This document shows positions 10,621 through 20,596 of a stretch of 64,000 nt of DNA, in pieces. The position numbers and the translations under genes are program-made. Below the pieces are notes generated by a model. The model did no database searches. It was not told the origin of the DNA and was given only the letters and a program-made list of their open reading frames with translations. This DNA is from Rhabditoides inermis (taxonomy: Eukaryota > Nematoda > Chromadorea > Rhabditida > Rhabditidae). Position 1 is the stretch's first letter, and the number at the start of each line of letters is the position of its first letter. Where the stretch lies: positions 36,737-100,736 of the forward strand of contig CAWZYM010000257.1 of assembly GCA_963966185.1 (NCBI GenBank), read 5' to 3'.

Positions 10621-11032
10621 CGACTTTCTCGCCCGGCTGCCCCGTTGGTCAATCGATTATCGCAACCGGCGATTCGAGGTGGGAGGCGACAGTATCCCCA
10701 TCGTCACCATGATCGACGTACCCGTCAAGAAGGACGGACTCGCGAGCATTATCGCCCGCGACACCCAGGTAGTCAAGGCGGGACATGAATCATTCATCGA
10801 TTGCAGCATCATCTCGGATGAGGAAGGCAACGACTGGTGCACCGACGGCGTGGGAGAGGTGTTCCTTGAGAACAACCTCTACATGCAGCCGACCGTTCTC
10901 AACGGGAAGGGAGGCGAGCTCCTCGTTGCCAACGGCACCAGCAAGGACGTGGTCATCTACAAGGGCCAGTTCTTGGCAGACGCCGTCCCCTGCTTTCGGA
11001 CGAACGTTGGCGTTCTCCAGGAGCGGTTTTAG
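10592..11032 (+). CDS. Protease C-terminal part and linker, +1 frame
   Basis: This frame opens with QIILGNDFL, the conserved C-terminal ILG-x-DFL motif of retroviral-type aspartic proteases, so it continues the protease begun in the Gag frame. It overlaps that frame by about 29 bases and ends at a stop at 11030-11032, before RT starts in yet another frame. The frame change could be a programmed +1 shift, splicing, or an indel. The element is too young for much decay, but sequence error is also possible. Confidence 0.7.
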   Translation: MEGYQIILGNDFLARLPRWSIDYRNRRFEVGGDSIPIVTMIDVPVKKDGLASIIARDTQVVKAGHESFIDCSIISDEEGNDWCTDGVGEVFLENNLYMQPTVLNGKGGELLVANGTSKDVVIYKGQFLADAVPCFRTNVGVLQERF

Positions 11033-11087
11033 CACAGATGCCACGCCTCTCTTCCATCATTCTCTTCCTTTCTCTCAGTCTGTCTCT

Positions 11088-11111
11088 CTTGAGGGGTGCC
11101 GTCCCCGTGTC
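11088..11111 (+). promoter_or_regulatory. GC-rich hairpin motif between protease and RT
   Basis: A copy of GGGGTGCCGTCCCC followed by GTGTC lies between the protease stop (11032) and the RT domain. It is preceded by a 30-base pyrimidine tract ending CTCTCAG and followed closely by another CTCAG. The combination resembles a 3' splice-site region, which would bring RT into frame by splicing. Confidence 0.5.
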
Positions 11112-11114
11112 TCA

Positions 11115-12865
11115 GTTACGATCAGATCCCCAACCAAGCTGCCAGCCGGCGCCCGCGCAATCCGCGAGCGCGCCGCACAGGTACTCAGGCTTGCGGCGAC
11201 GCGACAAGAGGAGTCAGACTGCGAGCAGATCCCCAACGGGATCGACGTGAAGGTGGAACAGGAGGGGGTGGAGCCAGCTTCTGGTGATCCTCCAACCGAC
11301 GTCTTCGTGCCGGACATGAGCGGCAGCATTCTCAACGACGACGAGAAGACGGTGATGGCTGAGCTGTTCAAGCAGTTCAGTGACGTCATGTCAACCTCTT
11401 CGTACGACTTGGGATCATACGAGGCCGATCTCATCGAGATCGATCTGCACACCGACGCCGAGACGAATTATAGAGCTCGAAACAGCCGGGTACCTATGAA
11501 GTATCTCAAGGAGGTAGACAAGCACATCCAGCAACTGCTGGATGCGGGGCGAATTGTTCGGACAACCCAGACGCAGTTCATGCACAGTCTGGTGTGCGTC
11601 GCGAAGAAGGACGGGAGCCTGCGGTTGTGCACGGACTTCCGCAACCTGAACAAGATCACGAAGCCGCAACACCACGAACTCCCTCACATTGAGGAGGTTC
11701 TGAACAAGATTGCAGGTTATCGATATTATTCCAGTTTCGATCTCGCTTCAGGGTTTCTACAACTGAAGCTCTCCGAGAGATCGATGAGGATGTGTGGGAT
11801 GACCACACCGAGAGGAAACTTCCTCTACCGATTCGTCCCCTTCGGAATCAAGAACGGTCCAGCCGCTTTCAACTTCGTCCTGGGACGAGTGCTAGGAGGT
11901 CTCAAGAACAACGTTACGGCGTACCTTGACGATATCGTCATCTACGACAACACCTTCGAGGAGCATGTGGAGTCTATCCGCAGGGTACTGACGCGCCTGC
12001 GCCAATTCAACTTGAAGGCGAGCGCCAAGAAGACGGAGATTGCGCTGCCACGGATACGGTTTCTCGGACACGAGATTACCGGTCAGTACTACACTCCCTC
12101 GAGGCGCAACGTGAAGGCTATTGAAGACTTCCCCACTCCCCGCAAGACGAAGGAGGTGAGATCATTTGTCGGTATGGCCAACTTCTTCAAGAAGTTTGTC
12201 TTCCAATTTGCTCACATTTGCAGTCCGCTCTACGCTCTGATGCGCGACAAGGTGAAGTTCAAGTGGGAGAAGGAGGAGACAGGGGCGTTCGAGGCAATCA
12301 AGTCTGCACTCGTCAGCGAGCCGATTCTGATTCATCCGAAGGATCAGATGTTCATCATGCACACCGATGCGTCTCTGGAGGCAGTTGGCGCTGTACTGAT
12401 GCAGCGTCGAGACAAGGACGATCCTAAGAGCGACCTGGGAGTAGTCGCGTACTACAGCAAGTCTCTCGCTGACTCTCAGAGGAAGTGGGCGCCGACGCAC
12501 TGCGAGCTCTTCGCCATCATCGCAGCGATGCGCCACTTCCGTCCTATTGTCTACGGCAACCACGTCGAGATATGGACAGATCATCAGCCCCTCACCCACG
12601 TGCTCAAGGGAAACGCCAACCACGCCAGCCTCATGCGATGGCTGGTCGAGCTACAAACATTGGACGTGGATATAAAATATATTCAGGGCAAGTCTAGTGT
12701 CGTGGCGGATGCACTCTCAAGGTGTAATCCCATTGAGCGATTCAAGGACGACTCTCCCGAGATCGATGACATCATCGAGTTTCCAGCGTGTCTTAACATT
12801 GCTCAGTTTCAGCGTTCACAGGCAGAAATTGATGCTTCCAAGCAATCGATCGAAGCTGCTGGCCG
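11115..12865 (+). CDS. Reverse transcriptase-RNase H region, +2 frame
   Basis: The RT palm is complete in order: TDFRNLNK, FDLASGFLQ, FVPFGIKNGPAAF and the catalytic YLDD at about 11923. RNase H follows with HTDAS, the CELFAI helix and a WTDHQPL motif. Together these mark a Ty3/gypsy polymerase. The frame is open upstream to about 10785, but conserved sequence starts near 11300. It leaves the correct frame near 12840-12865, after which the pol reading continues in the Gag frame. Confidence 0.9.
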
Positions 12866-14388
12866 AACAGCTGAAGGACGCGACATGCATCCGGTTGAGA
12901 GAGATCGTCAACGGCGTCAACATTCCGGAGCGACCCAGTCGAGAGGAACTGAAGATGATCCGCGTCGGCGAGCAGTGCACTGTGGACAGCAACGAGCGTC
13001 TCGTGATGCTCACTCCGGCACTACAAGGTGAGCAGGTGGTGAAACGATTCATCGTTCCAGAATCTATGCAACAGGAGGTTGTGGAGCAGTACCACACTGT
13101 GAAGGCGAGCGGCGGTCACCACAACTGGGACAAGAGCCTGAAGAGGATAGCCAAGAAGTACTTTTGGATCGGCATGGCGGACCAGATCTACAAGTTCTGC
13201 CGCTCATGCGACGTGTGTCAGCGGAAGCGGGTCAATCCAATGAACCGTGAGAAGTTGATTGCCACCATTCCACATGCGCCATTCCAGATCTGCTATATGG
13301 ACATCTTCGGACCAGTCACCAAGTCGAACAAGGGCAACAAGTTCATCCTTTGCCTCGCAGACCACTTCACCAAGTACATTGTGGTATCTGTCCTCTCGAA
13401 CACTGAGGCGGAGACGGTCGCGAATGCTCTCATGAACGACGTCGTATTCAGGTATGGTACGATGCCAGTGTTGCACACTGACAATGCGACTTATCTGCGA
13501 GCCAACAAGTTGGAGCAGGTGCTCACTACGCTGCAAGTGAATCATCATTTTAGCGTACCACATCACCACCAGAGCCAGGGAATGGTTGAGAGAGTCTTCT
13601 CCACCCTCCAGCAGTCGGTCCGCTGCTACATCGAGGAGAACCCGTGGACGTGGGACGACCACGTGGCAGCATGTGCGCTGGCATACAACACGAGTGTGCA
13701 CAGCAGCACAGGCTACTCCCCGTTCTTCCTCATGTTCGGCAGGGAGCCGATATTCCGGGTGGATTCGCTCATGACGACCGAGGCGGAGAAGAAGATTCCG
13801 GAGTTCTCGAGAGACGGCAGCTATGTCAAGACGCTTCTCCGCACACTTCGAGTGGTGTGGATGAAAGCCGAGCAGGAGGCTGAAGCGGCAAGGAAGAGAA
13901 TGACTACCAAGCTGCCATCTCACCTGAAGCCGCTGGAGATCACCGTCGGCGATCGCGTCTATCTCAAGAACTACAACAGGACGAAGGGAGTCAGCGACAA
14001 GCTGATTCTCCCCTGGAAGGGTCAGTATCGAGTACTGGAGATCGAACACCCATATGTGACCATCGAGAGCTGTGTCGCTCAGGAGGTACCGAGGAGGGTA
14101 CACAAGGACCAGCTGAAGAAGTCCTTCGAACTGGAGGGCCCGATCTGGAGCAGACGCCGACTCTCGGAGAGTGAGAGAGAGGCGCTCCGACAGGCAGGCG
14201 CACAGCCAGCTGATCTGTCCGGCAAAGTCAAGCCGAACGACGGACCGCACAACGCGGATCCGAACCTGGATGAAGAGCAGTCGACAACTGAAGAGTTCGT
14301 GCGGCAGAAGAATCCGAAACGCGGCAAGTACAACAAGAACCAGATTCGTGCGCCGCGTCCTCGCGATTCCGTCGAGGATTCTCAGTGA
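12835..14388 (+). CDS. Integrase region
   Basis: An N-terminal HHCC zinc-binding domain ends CRSCDVCQRKR. The catalytic core follows with Asp in YMDIFGP, Asp in LHTDNAT and Glu in GMVERVF. Next comes a GPY/F-like module (LPWKGQYRV) near 14010-14060, then a basic Pro-rich tail ending at the stop at 14386-14388. All catalytic residues are present. It is in the same frame as Gag, but one frame away from RT. Confidence 0.9.
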   Translation, partial: LPSNRSKLLAEQLKDATCIRLREIVNGVNIPERPSREELKMIRVGEQCTVDSNERLVMLTPALQGEQVVKRFIVPESMQQEVVEQYHTVKASGGHHNWDKSLKRIAKKYFWIGMADQIYKFCRSCDVCQRKRVNPMNREKLIATIPHAPFQICYMDIFGPVTKSNKGNKFILCLADHFTKYIVVSVLSNTEAETVANALMNDVVFRYGTMPVLHTDNATYLRANKLEQVLTTLQVNHHFSVPHHHQSQGMVERVFSTLQQSVRCYIEENPWTWDDHVAACALAYNTSVHSSTGYSPFFLMFGREPIFRVDSLMTTEAEKKIPEFSRDGSYVKTLLRTLRVVWMKAEQEAEAARKRMTTKLPSHLKPLEITVGDRVYLKNYNRTKGVSDKLILPWKGQYRVLEIEHPYVTIESCVAQEVPRRVHKDQLKKSFELEGPIWSRRRLSESEREALRQAGAQPADLSGKVKPNDGPHNADPNLDEEQSTTEEFVRQKNPKRGKYNKNQIRAPRPRDSVEDSQ

Positions 14389-14674
14389 GTCAGCTAATCA
14401 ACATTCAGCTACACTTTCTTTTATCGTTTCTAGTGTAAGAGTTTCAGTTATCAAATTGTATATCATTTGCTTTCTTTACATGTTAATCATACACATCGTT
14501 TGTGGCAGCGCGCGCCGCTATTGCCAGCTGCACGGTCGGTCCCCCGATCCCCAGTGAAGAGGGAGAGAGAGAGAGGTTCGCCCCCCGAAGAGGCTAGAGC
14601 AGTTTTCGCAATCGCCAGCAGGCGCTTGCGAAGGGGGGAGGCAACGGCAGACAGGCAGAAGCGACGCGGAGCGG

Positions 14675-16258
14675 ATGCGATGCGATCAATCGATACAGCA
14701 TCCCCAGAGCACTCGGCTCGGCGAGAGCGCGACGTCGGGGGTGCAGGCGACAGGCCTATGCGCAGGGGCAAACCCCGCCCACAATCGCACCATTCTGCCC
14801 CAACAGTCACGCGGCGACAGGCCGAGACGCGTGTATTTGGCCACGCCGGCAACCTCCGAGCAGTTCAACGACACCAACGTGGACACGCCTAAGAAGAGCG
14901 GAACAGGTGAGTCAGTTTGTGATCATTCATTTTGTGTTCTTATCAGATTTTGGGTTGTTAAGCTTTTAATTGTGGATTTTTTTTTGCATATTTTAGCATT
15001 TCTCGTTCATTCAGTTGTGTTTTTTTTATGAGTTTAGAACATTTTGTGTTAGTTTAGAAACAGTTTGTAGCAGTTTAAGACATTTTAGTTGCATTTGTGT
15101 GTGTTTTGTTTATTATGCATTGTTCATTGTGAATTGGGTTGCAGCGTTTATCGACTGCAAACACAGTTCAGTACACTCTAAACTGTATTTGCAGGTCCAG
15201 ATCCACTGGACCCGGCCAGCTGCGGCAGCAGAGCCGAGTGGACGCACTCGGTCGCCGAGGCGAACGCGCCGACCAGGCGGAGCAGCAACAGCTGCTTCGG
15301 GAGTGGAATCACCCACTCCGCCCGCCGCCAGTGGACAAGCAACCTGAGGGGTGCTGTCCCCGCGTCTTTCCCCATACCCCACCAAAACCAAGGTGAGTCA
15401 AGGGAGGGACCGGGAACTACCGCTCTTTTTGCAGTTTTTCCCGCTACAACGAGCCCGTCGCCAACGACAAGGCCAACGCTTGGGTACAACGTTGATTGGA
15501 ACAAGGCGGCTCCTGCGGGACACCGGAACATCAAGCTGGTCACCGGCTCGACCAACTACGAGGTGTTCATCGCCTCGCTCAATCTGGCGAAGGCGCGAGG
15601 ACAATAAGCCTCGTCGCTCCACCAACAGTGGACCATTGGTAAGAGACCGAGGTTGTGTAACAAAGTTACACAACCCCAGTTGTTCAAAACGGTAGCGAAA
15701 CATGCAGTTTTACTTGTACGAATTGTGTTCAGTCAATTTTTGGTCATACTTTTAAGTGAGTGAGACAAATTTTCAGTCAACCCACTTGTTCAGGAGCTGG
15801 TGGACTCAGCCATCAAGGTTGGGATCTCACTGACTCGGCAACTCTGCGGAGATCCGTCAAGGACAGCGACGACACCAGCGAGGGCGCCCGGCAACGTCAA
15901 CATTGACGAGGATCTTACAAGCCCCGCCGGCAACGGCGAGAGCGAGCTGCAACTTGGTAGCCGCGACATCGAGAAGGTGGTGTACAGAAGCGCCGCCCCA
16001 AGATGGTGTCATTGACAAACCAGTTGGTTTGGATCCTAGTGGTACGCTACGATACGTTTCGCATTTCCGATAATAACATGGATTGTTGTTGCGTCAGCGT
16101 TGGAGCACCATTTCTCCATTGAACGAGCCGTGCCAACAGGAACGCCAACCAGCAGCAGCTGTGCAGCACGCGCCAAGCAGTCCAGCTGCGAGGCCAACGA
16201 GCCAACCAAGGTCGCCAACATCACGTCATCAACGGAGGTATCTGAAGAGTTTAAGTGA
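14675..16258 (+). CDS. Spliced gene of unknown function in the env position
   Basis: Three exons join in frame to give about 200 codons: 14675-14906, 15195-15392 and 15435-15607. They use GTGAGT donors and TTTGCAG acceptors. The last exon has protein-like stretches (FSRYNEPVANDKANAW in one frame, VDWNKAAPAGHRNIKLVTGS in another). More coding-like sequence follows the first stop in shifted frames: 15608-15638 with a GTAAGA donor, then 15794-16015, then 16090-16258. The original gene was probably longer and has one or more frameshifts. No signal peptide, transmembrane segment or fusion-protein feature is seen, so it is not an obvious envelope. The start codon is uncertain. It may be a captured gene. 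Confidence 0.4.
15343..15366 (+). promoter_or_regulatory. GC-rich hairpin motif inside the env-position gene
   Basis: A copy (GGGGTGCTGTCCCCGCGTC) lies within the second proposed exon, where it would encode LRGAVPAS. The loop change C to T preserves the stem. Confidence 0.5.
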
Positions 16259-16321
16259 GAGCGATTGCGGCTCTGACTTTCTGCGGTCAGGCCTTGTGTC
16301 CGTCCGCCGGGAGTCGGACGC

Positions 16322-16336
16322 TGCAAAGGGGGGAGG
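16322..16336 (+). promoter_or_regulatory. Polypurine tract
   Basis: TGCAAAGGGGGGAGG abuts the 3' LTR and is the expected primer site for plus-strand DNA synthesis. Its position independently fixes the LTR start at 16337. Confidence 0.85.
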
Positions 16337-16933
16337 TGTGACAGAGAGAGTATCTCTGTCTGTCGCATCTCGCTCTGCGAGAGAGATGCTTACTCGACTC
16401 TAGTCTGATCACTCATTGCAGCCAACGGCACGACGGGTGATCTACCGATACACCGGCGGGAACGCGGCCGATCGACTGATAACAAGCGGGAAGAGACGGG
16501 ACTCGTGTCGTCCGTCCATTGGCCGAGACGCCACTACATGCCCCGCCCCCTTCCCTATATAAGCCACCCTCACCACTCAGTCGGGGGTTCAGTACGGCGG
16601 TAGCTGATACTCAGATGCCAGTCCTGAGACCTTAGGTCCCACCATAGACCACCTGAGGGGTGCCGTCCCCGCGTCCACATTGGGGTTTACCCCGTTCCCT
16701 ATCCATTTCTCATGTGTGCTTGTTATGCGAGATAAAGATGCCAAAACATCTGTTCTTGTATTGCATTCACATTATGTCCCACGGGAACTAATGTGGACTT
16801 TGGGGTTGTTATCAACGGTAGTAGTTGCGGTTTGATATCGAAGTCCTCTGGGTTGGCGCATCCGCTCACGCGGATGTCCCTAACAGGTAGGTCCTGGGCA
16901 GACCGGCGTTTACACGTCCAAACACCTGTCACT
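16337..16933 (+). repeat. 3' LTR
   Basis: Identical by eye to the 5' LTR except T at 16877. It includes the seventh hairpin copy (16652-16675) and is followed by the ATAG target duplication at 16934-16937. Confidence 0.95.
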
Positions 16934-16937
16934 ATAG

Positions 16938-17581
16938 TTCCAATACGGACGACAGCGATGCGAACGAGGGGGAGTGTTCTGATGAGGAGGATGGGGCAGG
17001 CGACGTGGAGGGGGCTGACCTGATTCGAGGAGAGATGGAGCTGTACGGTGGAGGAAGGAGAGACGAGAGAAGAGAAGAGGAGACAGATGGAGCAGGCGAC
17101 ACTGGATCCGTGATGGACCCGATCGACTGGGCGACGTTCGACCAGGAGTTGGAGATGAGAATGGGGGCTTCTCCCTCAACTTCTCCCGCCTCGTCACCCG
17201 CTGGATCTGCTCCGTCGCTGCACTCTGTTGACACTCTGCACACTGTTGATGATGGGGTGAGATCATATGCATCATTTAGAGGAATAGCAACAATCATTTA
17301 GAGGAAATGCATCATTTAGAGGAATAGCAACAAGCCCACCTCACCCGATCTCATTTTGATAGCTACGCGGAAACCGGGAAAGGTCTTCTGGGAGTTGGGC
17401 GAGCACTCGCAGCGGTGAGATTGTCGTTGATTGATTGCATCAATCGATATGGTTGCCAGGGACAAGGCCCTCGAGGTCATCGAGTTTGCGAGATGGCAAA
17501 CTGGAAAGAGGGGCATGATACGGAAGACAACAGAGCAGATAGAGGATGAGGAGGACATGGTATTATCTTTCTTTATTTCTT

Positions 17582-17641
<60 letters not shown>

Positions 17642-18260
17642 TTTGTTCTGGCTGTCTGGCTGTGTTCTGGCTTTTTATAGGCGATCGCGCTACTGGAACA
17701 AGCGCTTCGTCATCTCAGGGAGAAGAGAAAGAAGCCAACTACTGCTGTTCTCCCCCGTCTTTCTTTGGGTGGGTCAGTGTGTTCGGATCAAATAAGATTA
17801 CATCTGTAGAGGCTGAGAGCTTCGCGTTTGCGATGCTTAAGATGTCGTTTTCGGCGTGGTCTCGATTTCGTACATTCCTGGTGCACCAAGGAGTCGATGT
17901 ATTGAATCCGCCCACTCGATTCAAGGCATACTGGAACAAGTGCGCGCTCCTCACTCCAGACGATTTGACTGTGTTTGAGAACGGTGTAAAGGTACGTTTT
18001 CATTATTCGTTCAATAAATTTCTTACCTTTAGGTGGCCTATCTGAAGTCGTACGTCCAGAGGATGATCGATCAGTGGGAGAAGTACATCGACATGGACGG
18101 CTTCCAGGAGACGCTGTGGCTGCGGGAAGGAACGGACAAGGGAGGGCAGACCGTCAAGATCCTGATCAGCATAGCGAACCGAAAGGACGGACTGGTGAAC
18201 AGTCCGTATTTCTGGACAATGATTGTTCCAAACTATTGTATACATTCATACGAATTCTAG
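16938..18260 (+). CDS. Acidic nuclear-type protein, 3' half
   Basis: Continues the gene begun at 2676. Exons are 16938-17256 (rest of exon 5), 17320-17414, 17460-17559, 17681-17768, 17810-17991 and 18033-18260; all phases agree, including a 45-base intron at 17415-17459. Total product is 545 aa if the retrotransposon is ignored. The C-terminal 140 residues look folded: a helical region with NPPTRFKAYWNK, then a block LWLREGTDKGGQTVKILISI. That block reminds me of a G-x-DKGG-x3-K motif seen in uncharacterised, transposon-linked invertebrate proteins; this is a memory-based, weak link. It ends abruptly after VNSPYFWTMI, so the 3' end may be truncated. As it stands the gene is disrupted by the insertion unless the element is spliced out. 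Confidence 0.6.
17580..17636 (+). repeat. CT microsatellite in an intron
   Basis: An almost pure CT run fills the intron 17560-17680 upstream of a TTTTATAG acceptor and may serve as its polypyrimidine tract. Confidence 0.85.
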
Positions 18261-19434
18261 TGTACATGAATTTCATTGAATAACATGAGAATATTGTGAA
18301 TATATCGCTCTGCGTGTAATGGTGGATATGTTGTTCGCGATCGGCGTACGACGTTACGTTTTGAACTCTACTTAGTTCCTGGATAAAGATTGAGAGCTGA
18401 AATTTTTATGGAAGGTAGTTATGATAGTTTACTATCACCGTATGTACCAAATTTTTGATTTTCAATCTCATACTTTTTTTATTCAACAATTACTTCATAG
18501 CACTCATTTTGTGAACGTGAAGTTTTATTTGGCTATATTAGGTTTCATTGACAATGTAATCGCATAAAAATTGAACTGAAGGTCTACGATACCTCACAAA
18601 TAATTTCTTCACGGCCACGACGAATTCTCTCACGATATTTCTATAAGAACATCTATAATACTTCAAAACTATCTAGATCGAAATTCAGCTTCGTATACTG
18701 GTGTGAGCGCTCCGTTCAACGTATATGCAATACAGAAGTGTTTGTGGAACATTTATGCACCTTTGTGTTTAGTTTGATTAAAATCCATAACCTCTGAAAC
18801 GTTTTATCAACTGTATTATTCTGCCAGCCGCATGCCCCTCTTCTCTTCCTCTGCGTCTCTGCCCCATTCCCGCTGACCCGGTCATTTCCTCCCATGTCAA
18901 AATTATTAGATTCTCTCGCTTCTCTGTGCTCTAATTTTTTCGCCGATTTCAAGATTTTGGTCGCAGGTTCGGTCCGTGTCCTATCGGTCGTTTCAATAGG
19001 GCGTATCGAGCCGTGGTTACAAAACGAAACGTTTCGAAACAATCACATGTAAGGACAATCTTGCAGCGAATACTCACCAGTACTTATGCTACATACAAGT
19101 AATAATGAAGTGTTCTCGAACATAATTATAATATAAAAATAACGAAATGGTAAACACAACAGAAGAAAACAGCTGATTTCGAATAATCGTGGGCACATGT
19201 CACATGCCGCTGTTTTCGCGCCACTTTTGATATGACCGCGCCCTACCTGACAGCTTTTAACAAGAGTGCGCTCCAGTGCTAAATGGAACAAATTTGAAAT
19301 TTCCGTTACCAAAGAAGCTTTGGTAATAGCCTTGGTAACGCGGTAACACGCTTGTATCGTTCTTTTTTTTGTTAATCTTGCATTTCCATGGGTCCAGGAT
19401 AGTACTGGGGGTCAAATATAGCGCCACTGTACCT
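18261..19434. other. Intergenic, no gene recognised
   Basis: AT-rich sequence with no coherent exon. A small palindrome TTACCAAAGAAGCTTTGGTA sits near 19308-19328. Just before the array, GCGCCACTGTACCTTTAA (19422-19438) matches the terminal repeat of the ~350-bp tRNA-like element family, so unit A may begin at an older element end. Confidence 0.4.
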
Positions 19435-19540
19435 TTAACTTGCGTACTATAAATGTACGTGCGAACCTTGGTAAGGCGAACTAAAGTTTCACTTCAAATT
19501 GCTTATTGGGAAACTCTAAACGCCCCTGTGTCTTCAAATG

Positions 19541-19890
19541 CACATTGGCGACTTATTTCTGCCACAACTTGCCACAACTCCTCACGCGATAGCACGCGAG
19601 AGCAAAACTTTTGACGTGGACGGGAATCAAACCCGCAAATTTAGATATCTAGGGGGCCACAAAGCAACGAACATGCACTGAGCCATTTGAACGAGATTCG
19701 TTCATTTCCGACCAAGAATTTTGCAGTATTCAAGCGTTGAGCGGTAGACAACTTGTGTCGGAAACAAGTTTGGTTTCGAAAAATCTTCTGCATCCCAGGC
19801 AGTTGCAGATTTTAAAGTCAAAATGAAATTGTGCTAGATCATTATGATCTGTAATAATACTCCGAGTCGAAAATAAGTCGACACTGTATC
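19541..19890 (-). mobile_element. tRNA-like inverted-repeat element (unit A)
   Basis: About 350 bp with short terminal inverted repeats (TTGGCGACTTATTT at the left, AAATAAGTCGACACTG at the right). The minus strand carries pol III-like boxes: A-box-like TGGCTCAGTGCATG and B-box-like GGGTTTGATTCCCG (a C-to-T change here; the other array copies read GGGTTCGATTCCCG). The tRNA-like part does not fold into a full tRNA that I can draw. Copies recur at 30195, 31219, 39018, 43876 and 50166. Confidence 0.6.
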
Positions 19891-20032
19891 CTTAAGATAA
19901 GGAACATACTAAACTTTTATCCGATCGGGGTTGAGACACAAACCACGAACGTTTTTCACCGGCAGCTTTCGCTGTTTTTGTCAAATAACCGAGAGATCTG
20001 AAGGTCTCAAGGACGTCTGAGACTGATGATAC

Positions 20033-20034
20033 CA

Positions 20035-20077
<43 letters not shown>

Positions 20078-20128
20078 AAGAGAAAGAGAGAGAGAGAGGA
20101 AGAGAGAAAGAGAGAGAGGAAGAGAGAA

Positions 20129-20160
<32 letters not shown>
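20033..20160 (+). repeat. GA-rich microsatellite upstream of collagen (unit A)
   Basis: GA tract interrupted by GGGGGGAAG and AAAGAG blocks, about 110 bases upstream of the collagen TATA box. Copies in B0, B1 and C differ in length and interruptions, consistent with slippage and with this tract acting as a recombination point. Confidence 0.85.
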
Positions 20161-20161
<1 letters not shown>

Positions 20162-20270
20162 TAGACCTTCACTTGTTTTATCTTCAAACCACGCAAAAAA
20201 ACAGTTCCTTTTCAGATATCTCTATTGGAAAAACTGCGGTAGAGGGGGCGGGATATCGGTAGAGTGGCCG

Positions 20271-20276
20271 TATAAG
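20271..20276 (+). promoter_or_regulatory. Collagen TATA box (unit A)
   Basis: TATAAG lies 125 bases upstream of the collagen ATG, and GAGTGGCCG precedes it. The same box is present at 32029 in B1 and 39797 in C. A TTTGCAG immediately before the ATG could be a spliced-leader acceptor. Confidence 0.5.
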
Positions 20277-20395
20277 AGGGTATAGGAAAGTTCGATGCCA
20301 TCGGTTCACCCACGTTCACTACTTGTTCGCACACCGTTTTTTCCACACAGTGTCTTTTTACCGTGTGGTTTCTTTCTGACCGTGTGGTTTGCAGT

Positions 20396-20562
20396 ATGCT
20401 AGCCGTGGGAGTGTCTTCGGCCGCGTCGCTGGCTGTGCTGGCGGCCTGCCTCGTGTCGGTCGCCGTCATCGTCTCCGACATCAACTCCCTCCAGGACGAG
20501 ATCCAGAAGGGTACGCAGAGAGAAAGCGAGAGACAGAGATAGAGACAGATGGAGAGAGATAA

Positions 20563-20596
<34 letters not shown>

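Larger units (their letters stand above)
5012..16933 (+). mobile_element. Ty3/gypsy-type LTR retrotransposon, 11.9 kb, recent
   Basis: Complete structure: 597-bp LTRs, 2.35-kb leader, Gag-protease, RT-RNaseH, integrase, a further spliced gene in the env position, polypurine tract and 3' LTR. The order PR-RT-RH-IN and the motifs YLDD, HHCC and D-D-E place it in Ty3/gypsy (Metaviridae). Only one LTR difference is seen (A at 5552, T at 16877), so insertion was recent. Nevertheless Gag-Pol changes frame three times, each by +1. The base directly after the 5' LTR is not the TGG expected of a tRNA 3'-end primer-binding site. No element restoration is offered here. Confidence 0.92.

Noticed and set aside
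13204..14250. 348-codon minus-strand frame over integrase
   Set aside because: Shadow frame; integrase catalytic residues are on the plus strand.
14389..16336. Retroviral envelope gene downstream of pol
   Set aside because: No signal peptide, transmembrane anchor, furin site or fusion peptide in any frame; the spliced gene there is of another, unknown kind.
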